Shown here: one piece after another, positions 1-4,452 of the stretch
Layout of the letters: every line of letters starts with the position of its first letter
Position numbering within the stretch: the first letter of the stretch is position 1
Assembly (NCBI GenBank): GCA_964630025.1
Contig: CAZVRG010000041.1
Location: 1-6,574 of the forward strand
Direction of reading: 5' to 3'
DNA from: VMFP01 sp964630025
Lineage (GTDB): Bacteria; Patescibacteriota; Andersenbacteria; UBA10190; CAIZMI01
DNA length: 6,574 nucleotides
Notes under the pieces: generated by a model
The model's input: only the letters and a program-made list of their open reading frames with translations
What the model was told of the DNA's origin: nothing
Database searches by the model: none
Translations under genes and position numbers: made by a program

Positions 1-1
1 A

Positions 2-1081
2 TTTCTTTCACCGCGCGATACAACACAGGCGCCCCGCGCTCCGCTCGCGCGAACGGATGACGCAATCGCCGATGTTGTGGAAAAAGCGAGTCCGGCGGTT
101 GTCAGCGTTCTCGTTTCTAAAGATCTTCCAGCGCTTGGAGAGGTGTTTCTTGATCCGTTTTCTCCCCTCTCTCCATTCCGGCTCCGCGTGCAGCGGCCGT
201 CGGGTCCAACAGAGCGGCAGGAAATCGGCGGCGGCACCGGCTTTATCGTGAGTGAGGATGGTTTGATTCTTACCAATCGCCATGTGGTAGCCGATACCGC
301 GGCGGACTACACTGTCGTTCTCAATACCGGAGAAAAAATTCCTGCGCGCGTGATTGCGCGGGATGCAGCACTCGATCTTGCCATTGTGCGCGTGGACAAA
401 AAAGGACTCCCCACGGTTCCGCTGGGCGATTCGGACGCACTGCGCGTCGGACAAACGGCGATCGCTATTGGGAATGCACTGGGGCAGTTTCGCAACACCG
501 TGAGCGTCGGGGTGATCTCTGGATTAGGGCGTCAGGTGACCGCTGGCGATCAGGCGACAGGACGCACAGAGACACTGGATCAGGTGATCCAAACAGATGC
601 AGCCATTAATTTCGGAAACTCCGGCGGTCCGCTCCTGAATATGCGCGGCGAAGCGATTGGCATCAACACCGCGATCGCGGGCGGCGCGGAAAACATCGGG
701 TTTGCGCTTCCGTCCAACGAAGCAGCGCGCGTCGTGGATGATGTGCGTACACTCGGGAGAATCGCGCGCCCATTTCTGGGCATTCGCTACATCGCGGTGA
801 CGCCGGCGATTGCAAAAGCACATACGCTCCCTGTGGACTTTGGCGCCCTTGTTCTTGGTGATGAAGCGGTGCCTGCAGTGGTTCCTGGCAGTCCGGCGGA
901 ACGTGCCGGGATACGCGAAAACGATGTACTCCTGGAATTCGATGGCCAGCGCATTGATAGCGACCATCCCTTGGGCGCGCGTATCCGTAAGAAAAAAGCA
1001 GGCGATCGTGTCACCCTTCGCGTGCGGTCGGGAGGTCAGGAAAAAACCGTCGAGGTGACACTCGCGGAATCACCGCAGTGA
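2..1081 (+). CDS. htrA: HtrA/Deg family trypsin-like serine protease with one PDZ domain (5' end cut by window edge)
   Basis: Envelope protease/chaperone that degrades or refolds damaged extracytoplasmic proteins. The reading frame is open to the left edge, so the gene starts outside the window and the N-terminal anchor or signal is missing; 359 codons are visible. A GTG at 77 is an internal valine (DVVEKASPAVVSV is the usual start of the HtrA protease domain), not the start. Counting from the codon at position 2, the triad is His94 (TNRHVV), Asp125 (ALDLAIV) and Ser207 (GNSGGP), all present, so it should be active. The common P before GNSGGP is replaced by F (AINFGNSGGP). A long LA-type loop precedes GGGTGF. 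A single PDZ domain spans about residues 255-359, with PGSPAERAGIRENDVLLEFDG as its core. The TGA stop overlaps the lgt ATG by one base, indicating translational coupling. Family assignment is secure; the exact Deg subtype is not. Confidence 0.95.
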   Translation, partial: FLSPRDTTQAPRAPLARTDDAIADVVEKASPAVVSVLVSKDLPALGEVFLDPFSPLSPFRLRVQRPSGPTERQEIGGGTGFIVSEDGLILTNRHVVADTAADYTVVLNTGEKIPARVIARDAALDLAIVRVDKKGLPTVPLGDSDALRVGQTAIAIGNALGQFRNTVSVGVISGLGRQVTAGDQATGRTETLDQVIQTDAAINFGNSGGPLLNMRGEAIGINTAIAGGAENIGFALPSNEAARVVDDVRTLGRIARPFLGIRYIAVTPAIAKAHTLPVDFGALVLGDEAVPAVVPGSPAERAGIRENDVLLEFDGQRIDSDHPLGARIRKKKAGDRVTLRVRSGGQEKTVEVTLAESPQ

Positions 1082-1851
1082 TGCCCTGGCTCGATTATTC
1101 GCCCGTTGCGGTTGTACAGCTCGGATCGCTTCCCATCCGGTTGTGGGGAGTCTTTGTCGCACTTGGCATTCTTGTCGCCACAGCGGTTGCTGCGCGCCGC
1201 GGCGAGCGGGTGGGCATTCCGCGGGATGTCATGTGGAATCTCTCCTTTTGGATGAATGCGGCGGGGTTTGTCGGTGGGCGCGTTCTCTATGTTGTGGAAC
1301 ATTGGCGCGACTATATCGCACAGCCGTTGCGTATCTTCGCAGTCTGGGAAGGGGGCATGGCGATTTTTGGAGGGCTGGTCGCCGGCACTGCCACGGTCGT
1401 CCTGTTTGCGCGTCGCTATCGCATTCCGCTCCGCGTTCTTGCGGATACTGCTGTGCCCACGCTTCTGCTTGGTGATGCGATCGGTCGCCTTGGCGGTGCC
1501 GTGTCACATATGTACACGGGCATTCCCACGTCGTTTCCGCTCTCCTACATGCTTGACGGCGTGCAACGACACGAAGTCGGCATCGAGCTTTCCCTCATGA
1601 GTCTCCTTGGGTTTCTCCTGATGCTGTGGCTTGAGCGATTCAAGCTTCCTCTCGGAGCGCTCACGCTCGTGTGGTATGCCCTCGAGCGATTCCTCCTTGA
1701 TTTTCTTCGCTCGACGGATCTTCCCAATAGTGATCCCCGATATGCGGGGCTCACCATGGCGCAGTACTTTGCAATCGGCGGCATGGTGATCGCGGGATTC
1801 TTTCTTATCCGGTTTTGGCAGAGAGGGCAGTTGCGCGGCAGTCGCGCTTGA
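1081..1851 (+). CDS. lgt: Prolipoprotein diacylglyceryl transferase (Lgt), divergent
   Basis: Membrane enzyme that moves diacylglycerol from phosphatidylglycerol to the lipobox cysteine of prolipoproteins. The 256-aa product is close to the usual Lgt length and has about seven hydrophobic segments. Family landmarks are in order: QLGSLPIRLWGVF (13-25), GGRVLYVVEHW (65-75), WEGGMAIFGGLVAG (89-102), GDAIGRLGG (131-139) and ALERFLLDFLR (200-210). Compared with E. coli Lgt, Arg143 and Arg239 are kept (R136, R203) and Gly154 is kept (G147). Tyr26 is W22, His103 is F96, Asn146 is G139, Glu151 is M144 and Glu243 is D207. The usual HPxQLYE stretch is degenerate (H164-E169). Start: ATG at 1081 shares its A with the htrA stop; a GTG at 1078 would add one residue. 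There is no Shine-Dalgarno sequence just upstream, which fits coupled translation. It could be a functional Lgt of the divergent type seen outside proteobacteria, or an Lgt-like paralogue. Confidence 0.82.
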   Translation: MPWLDYSPVAVVQLGSLPIRLWGVFVALGILVATAVAARRGERVGIPRDVMWNLSFWMNAAGFVGGRVLYVVEHWRDYIAQPLRIFAVWEGGMAIFGGLVAGTATVVLFARRYRIPLRVLADTAVPTLLLGDAIGRLGGAVSHMYTGIPTSFPLSYMLDGVQRHEVGIELSLMSLLGFLLMLWLERFKLPLGALTLVWYALERFLLDFLRSTDLPNSDPRYAGLTMAQYFAIGGMVIAGFFLIRFWQRGQLRGSRA

Positions 1852-1857
1852 CGTGTG

Positions 1858-1866
1858 TGGTATCAT
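1858..1866 (+). promoter_or_regulatory. Possible extended -10 promoter for the glutaredoxin gene
   Basis: TG-G-TATCAT fits the extended -10 pattern TGnTATAAT with one mismatch. No good -35 lies 16-18 bases upstream, as allowed for extended -10 promoters. Transcription would begin near 1873, one base before the ATG at 1874, giving an almost leaderless mRNA. This is pattern matching only. Confidence 0.3.
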
Positions 1867-1873
1867 TCCACCA

Positions 1874-2125
1874 ATGAAGCAGGTTACGATCTACACCACA
1901 CCGACGTGCGGATTTTGTGCGATGACGAAGCGGTATTTCAAGGAACACGCTGTCACCTACGTTGAAAAGGATGTCTCAACGGATGCTGCAGCTGCGAAGG
2001 AAATGATTGAGAAAAGTGGACAGATGGGCGTGCCGGTTATCGTGATTGGGGATGCGGGGAAAGAAACGCTGATCGTCGGGTTTGATCGCCCACGACTCGC
2101 ACAAGCACTCGGCCTCGGCGAGTGA
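1874..2125 (+). CDS. Glutaredoxin-like protein, YruB/NrdH type
   Basis: Small thioredoxin-fold dithiol carrier of 83 aa, a normal length for this family. The N-terminal strand MKQVTIYTTP leads into the redox motif CGFC (Cys12-Cys15). The cis-proline motif GVPV is at 52-55 and the closing GFDRPRL segment is at 69-75, the pattern of YruB-type glutaredoxins. There is no glutathione-specific TVP motif, so it is probably reduced by a flavoprotein and not by glutathione. The AhpF-like flavoprotein directly downstream is the obvious partner; known parallels are the N-terminal domain of AhpF and the Cp9 protein of Clostridium pasteurianum. The ATG at 1874 was chosen because the fold begins immediately after it; a GTG at 1853 would add seven unlikely residues. 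There is no Shine-Dalgarno sequence. It lies 22 bases after lgt. Confidence 0.9.
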   Translation: MKQVTIYTTPTCGFCAMTKRYFKEHAVTYVEKDVSTDAAAAKEMIEKSGQMGVPVIVIGDAGKETLIVGFDRPRLAQALGLGE

Positions 2126-2231
2126 GCGCAAAACTCAAAACACAAAGTGCAAAACGAAGCTTAGAGCCCAAAGAATTTTCTGGTTTTTCGTTGAGTTTTG
2201 CGTTTTTCGTTTTACACTTTACGCTTGAGTC
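2126..2231. repeat. Heptamer-periodic inverted-repeat element 1
   Basis: Fills the whole gap between the glutaredoxin stop and the flavoprotein start. The left arm is a run of 7-mers: AAAACTC, AAAACAC, AAAGTGC, AAAACGA (2130-2157). The right arm is the same kind of run in reverse complement, T-rich, from about 2184 to 2229. Two pairings are visible: 2127-2138 with 2191-2202 (12 bp, perfect), and 2144-2156 with 2208-2220 (12 of 13 bp). These cross, so they are alternative registers of one hairpin. It shares its architecture with the elements at 3208 and 4371. There is no coding potential. Confidence 0.75.
2191..2218 (+). promoter_or_regulatory. Possible promoter inside repeat element 1
   Basis: TTGAGT (2191-2196) and TACACT (2213-2218) are spaced by 16 bases and each matches four of six consensus positions. 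Transcription would begin near 2225, leaving about seven bases before the ATG at 2232. The match lies in a low-complexity T-rich repeat arm, so chance is a real alternative. Confidence 0.25.
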
Positions 2232-3209
2232 ATGCAGCAACCCGACGTATACGACGTTATTATTGTTGGCCTTGGTCCGGGCGCCATCACCGCGGCCATT
2301 TATTCCTATCGCAAGCGCGTAAAGACGCTGCTGATTGGCAAGGATTTCGGCGGCGCAATGCTGATTTCCGGAGAGATCGAAAATTGGCCCGGCGAGATCC
2401 ATACCGACGGTATCAAACTGTCAGAAAAATTTGAGCAGCATGTCCGCAAGTACTGCACGGATATTTCCTGCCTCGACCAGTCCCTCGTGACGAAGATCGA
2501 ACGTGCCACCGCCTCGGGCGGGGCCCCGCTCACGAGCGGGGAAGGAAATCTCTTCCGCGTACACAACGAACATGAGAAAAGCTATCTCAGCAAAACCGTT
2601 ATCTACGCAACCGGACGCACGCCGAAGAAGCTGGGCGTTCCCGGCGAGGAGCAGTACCGCAATCGCGGCGTCTCCTATTGTGCGGTATGTGACGGTCCGC
2701 TCTTTGGCGGGAAAGAGGTTGCGGTGATCGGCGGCGGCAATTCTGCGCTCGAAGCGGTGCTCATGCTCACGAAGATCGCATCGCATGTGACGGTGGTGAA
2801 TCGCAATCCGCACTTCAAGGGAGAGGAAATCTACATTCAGCAGCTGTCGAAGCTGCCCAATGTGACGGTGGTCGCAAACGGAGTGACCACGGAAATCCGC
2901 GGTGATGGCACGTTCGCCTCCGGCATCGTTGTCGAGGACAAGCAGACGCAGAAGAAACAGGAGTTCCCCGCGAAAGGCATCTTTGTGGAGATCGGATCGC
3001 TGCCGATCACTGATCCCGTCAAAGATCTGGGCGTCACCCTCACTGCGTACAAAGACATTATCGTCAATCGAAATTGCGAGACGAATATCCCCGGTTTTTA
3101 CGCGATCGGAGACGTCACGGACGTTCGAGACAAGCAGATTGTCGTTGCAGCGGGCATGGGCTGCACCGCTGCGCTCAGCGCGGGTGATTATCTCGTGCGC
3201 ACTTCATAG
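2232..3209 (+). CDS. trxB: Thioredoxin reductase-like FAD flavoprotein, AhpF C-terminal type
   Basis: FAD- and pyridine-nucleotide-dependent disulfide reductase of 325 aa, a typical low-molecular-weight thioredoxin reductase length. Domains in order: FAD dinucleotide fold with GLGPGAITAA (13-22); redox centre CAVC (Cys150-Cys153, followed by DG); nucleotide fold GGGNSALE (167-174); and the C-terminal FAD motif YAIGDVTD. After the second fold, where NADPH-dependent enzymes carry HRRxxxR, this protein has VNRNPHFKGEE. Together with KLPNVTVV and KQIVVAAGMG this resembles AhpF and the C. pasteurianum Cp34 type, so NADH may be the donor (inference). Residues 94-105 (ASGGAPLTSGEG) look like a small extra loop, encoded by a GC-rich palindromic patch. 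The upstream glutaredoxin is the likely substrate. The ATG at 2232 fits the FAD fold start, and there is no Shine-Dalgarno sequence. The TAG stop lies in the next repeat element. Confidence 0.92.
   Translation: MQQPDVYDVIIVGLGPGAITAAIYSYRKRVKTLLIGKDFGGAMLISGEIENWPGEIHTDGIKLSEKFEQHVRKYCTDISCLDQSLVTKIERATASGGAPLTSGEGNLFRVHNEHEKSYLSKTVIYATGRTPKKLGVPGEEQYRNRGVSYCAVCDGPLFGGKEVAVIGGGNSALEAVLMLTKIASHVTVVNRNPHFKGEEIYIQQLSKLPNVTVVANGVTTEIRGDGTFASGIVVEDKQTQKKQEFPAKGIFVEIGSLPITDPVKDLGVTLTAYKDIIVNRNCETNIPGFYAIGDVTDVRDKQIVVAAGMGCTAALSAGDYLVRTS
2518..2541. repeat. GC-rich palindromic patch inside the flavoprotein gene
   Basis: GCGGGGCCCCGC (2518-2529) is a perfect 12-base palindrome. CCCCGCT (2524-2530) also pairs perfectly with AGCGGGG (2535-2541) around a four-base CACG loop. 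It encodes the low-complexity residues GGAPLTSGEG, which have no obvious equivalent in AhpF-type proteins. It could be a small inserted palindrome or just a GC-rich surface loop. Confidence 0.6.
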
Positions 3210-3281
3210 CTGACAGCTGAAAGATGATAGCTGAAAAGGGAGACGCTCCCTCCGTTCGCTTTTCGCTCTCAGCTAAAAGCT
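3208..3281. repeat. Heptamer-periodic inverted-repeat element 2
   Basis: Starts on the last two bases of the flavoprotein stop codon. The left arm reads as consecutive 7-mers AGCTGAC, AGCTGAA, AGATGAT, AGCTGAA (3208-3235). The right arm reads GTTCGCT, TTTCGCT, CTCAGCT, AAAAGCT (3254-3281), the reverse complement of the same word family. The tip is a perfect small hairpin: AGGGAG (3237-3242), ACG loop, CTCCCT (3246-3251). The outer stem is imperfect. It may also help end transcription of the redox genes, but no T-run follows the stem. Confidence 0.72.
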
Positions 3282-3316
3282 AATAAACATTCCATTTCGT
3301 CAAGCGTGGACACGTG

Positions 3317-3325
3317 TGCTAGCGT
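3317..3325 (+). promoter_or_regulatory. Possible extended -10 promoter for the zinc-ribbon gene
   Basis: TG-C-TAGCGT resembles an extended -10 (TGnTAnnnT) and would start transcription near 3332, 26 bases before the ATG. The surrounding stretch (3282-3357) holds no gene. It does contain the short palindromes ACACGTGT (3310-3317) and GCTAGC (3318-3323), which could be operator half-sites or chance. Confidence 0.3.
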
Positions 3326-3357
3326 GAAATCACTCATCCGTAACTTTCTACACGTTC

Positions 3358-3501
3358 ATGGAAGCGTATTGCGTGAAGTGCAAAGCAAAGCGTGAAATGA
3401 AGGACCCAAAACCTGTCACGCTCAAGAATGGAAAACCCGCATCGAAGGGTACGTGCCCGGTGTGCGGCACGGCCATGATGCGGATTGGTAAGCCTGTCTG
3501 A
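3358..3501 (+). CDS. DUF5679-type zinc-ribbon small protein
   Basis: A 47-aa protein with two CxxC knuckles, Cys5-Val-Lys-Cys8 and Cys33-Pro-Val-Cys36, expected to bind one zinc ion. The segment YCVKCKAKREM, the basic linker with NGKPASKG, and the closing CPVCGTAMMRIG match the DUF5679 family as I recall it, where the whole protein is about this size, so it looks intact. The function of the family is unknown; a nucleic-acid- or protein-binding role is only a guess. The ATG at 3358 places the first knuckle at the usual distance from the N-terminus. No Shine-Dalgarno sequence is seen. It sits alone between a possible promoter (3317) and a strong terminator hairpin (3528), so it is probably its own transcription unit. 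Confidence 0.88.
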   Translation: MEAYCVKCKAKREMKDPKPVTLKNGKPASKGTCPVCGTAMMRIGKPV

Positions 3502-3527
3502 CAGCAGTTCCGTTCCGTCTATGTGTG

Positions 3528-3564
3528 GAAGAGGAACTCCCTTGGGAGTTCCTCTTCACGTTTT
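3528..3564 (+). terminator. Rho-independent terminator after the zinc-ribbon gene
   Basis: GAAGAGGAACTCCC (3528-3541) pairs perfectly with GGGAGTTCCTCTTC (3544-3557): 14 complementary positions around a two-base centre, so in practice the tip opens. ACG and then TTTT (3561-3564) follow. The stem is very strong but the T-run is short and offset by three bases. It lies 26 bases after the zinc-ribbon stop and before the next promoter-like site. Sequence periodicity unlike the 7-mer elements sets it apart from them. Confidence 0.7.
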
Positions 3565-3574
3565 CTCAGCAGTA

Positions 3575-3603
3575 TTGTCGGGGAGTCGCTTCGGGACTAT
3601 CCT
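3575..3603 (+). promoter_or_regulatory. Likely sigma70-type promoter for the membrane protein gene
   Basis: TTGTCG (3575-3580) and TATCCT (3598-3603) are separated by exactly 17 bases, each with four of six consensus matches. Transcription would start near 3610. The purine-rich AAGGA (3605-3609), 11 bases before the ATG, could be a Shine-Dalgarno sequence only if transcription starts further upstream. If it starts at 3610 the leader is about 11 bases and lacks it. Confidence 0.45.
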
Positions 3604-3620
3604 GAAGGACGATTCATTCC

Positions 3621-4358
3621 ATGCGAAGCATCTTTGCCGACCGAGCTGCGATTGTGCTGGCGGGCGCACTCTTCCTTGGGCTAGAAATGCTCACAATCAC
3701 CACCCAGTTTACCTGGCCGCTGTTCGCGATCTTTCTTGCCTTCCTGCTCACTGGAACGCTCATCGCACTGCGTGAAGAGTTGCGAAGTCGAGGCGTGCAT
3801 GTCGCCATTCTTCCGCTTGCCTATATTGTGAGCGTGTTTTTATTTCATCTCTTTGTGTCACGCGGACTCTTTCAGCAGCTCTTCATTGTGGGGAGCACGA
3901 TTGGTTTTCTCTTCCTCATCGCGCGCGCAACGGAGTGGGCGTATCCCACGTGGACCTGGCTGTTTACGTCCGTCACCTTTTTTCTCTGGACGGCCGGTCT
4001 CTACGGCCTCACGTTTCATCTGCGTTTTCCGTTGTGGGCAACAGCACTTGGCATCGGACTCATGACGGGATTTCTCACCTATCACGTTGTGGGGCGCGTG
4101 GAACAGACCGTACGATTACGCCTCTTTTGGAGTGCGGTGCTTGCGCTGCTGATCCTCGAGCTTCTTGTTGTCCTCGCATTCTTACCGGTGACGTATACGG
4201 TGGTTGGCGGTGTACTCTTTGTGGTGTTTTACCTTCTGCTGCACCTGTTGCAACATTACCTCTATCGCCAGCTCACGCAGCAGATGATCACGGAGTATGT
4301 GTCGTTGGCAGCGCTTGCGATCTTCATCATTCTTCTTACCGCGGAATGGCGGGTGTGA
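3621..4358 (+). CDS. Unrecognised integral membrane protein, about 8-9 transmembrane segments
   Basis: I do not recognise a family. The 245-aa product is almost entirely hydrophobic, with segments at roughly 9-27, 33-50, 61-79, 83-101, 109-131, 137-155, 168-188, 191-213 and 226-241. The loops are short; the longest polar ones are near 51-60 (REELRSRGVH), 156-167 (VVGRVEQTVRLR) and 213-225. Aromatic residues are frequent (WAYPTWTWLF, 106-115). There is no signal cleavage site, no metal-binding cluster and no ATP-binding motif. The first ATG of the frame was used; AAGGA sits 11 bases upstream. A promoter-like pair and a terminator separate it from the gene before, and repeat element 3 separates it from the HtrA-like gene after, so it may lead the downstream group. 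A transporter, an envelope polymer enzyme or a structural role are all open. Confidence 0.8.
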   Translation: MRSIFADRAAIVLAGALFLGLEMLTITTQFTWPLFAIFLAFLLTGTLIALREELRSRGVHVAILPLAYIVSVFLFHLFVSRGLFQQLFIVGSTIGFLFLIARATEWAYPTWTWLFTSVTFFLWTAGLYGLTFHLRFPLWATALGIGLMTGFLTYHVVGRVEQTVRLRLFWSAVLALLILELLVVLAFLPVTYTVVGGVLFVVFYLLLHLLQHYLYRQLTQQMITEYVSLAALAIFIILLTAEWRV

Positions 4359-4370
4359 GGTAGACGGAGT

Positions 4371-4452
4371 GAGTAGCGAGTTGTGAGTGGTGAGTTCTGA
4401 GGTATGAGACATTGCGTTCTCACCACTCACAACTCATGACTCAAAACTCGTC
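4371..4452. repeat. Heptamer-periodic inverted-repeat element 3, with a perfect 17-bp stem ending at a start codon
   Basis: On the + strand GAG recurs at 4371, 4378, 4385, 4392, 4399 and 4406, always exactly 7 bases apart. CTC recurs at 4419, 4426, 4433, 4440 and 4447, again 7 apart. GAGTTGTGAGTGGTGAG (4378-4394) is the perfect complement of CTCACCACTCACAACTC (4419-4435) across a 24-base loop. Four further outer pairs (4371-4374 with 4439-4442) lie beyond a three-base internal mismatch. The stem stops one base before the ATG at 4436. The last two 7-mers, ACTCAAA and ACTCGTC, are inside the coding region and encode its first residues. Confidence 0.85.

Noticed and set aside
77..79. GTG at 77 as the HtrA start
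   Set aside because: The frame is open to the window edge, the valine is inside the conserved start of the protease domain, and an anchor or signal segment is expected upstream.
8..967. Long reverse-strand open frames under the HtrA gene (and similar ones under other genes)
   Set aside because: They mirror high-GC coding sequence, have no family features, and lie opposite clearly conserved proteins.
1848..1866. TTGACG (1848-1853) as a -35 box for TATCAT (1861-1866)
   Set aside because: The spacer is only 7 bases, far too short for sigma70 contact; only the extended -10 idea was kept, at low confidence.
1079..2125. Possible recoding of TGA as glycine, as in some related candidate phyla
   Set aside because: TGA ends the HtrA, Lgt, glutaredoxin, zinc-ribbon, membrane and FtsB-like genes at the expected lengths, and no in-frame TGA interrupts a conserved domain.
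3310..3323. Adjacent palindromes ACACGTGT and GCTAGC as an operator
   Set aside because: They are short, overlap the promoter-like site and have no second copy in the window, so chance is likely.
4412..4435. TTG at 4412 as an upstream start for the pseudoprotease
   Set aside because: It lies in the hairpin loop and would add eight residues coded wholly by the repeat; ATG 4436 directly precedes the natural N-terminus and anchor.
4371..4452. Regular spacing of repeated words suggestive of a CRISPR array
   Set aside because: The repeat unit is only 7 bases with no spacers between units, the two sides are reverse complements, and no cas genes are present.
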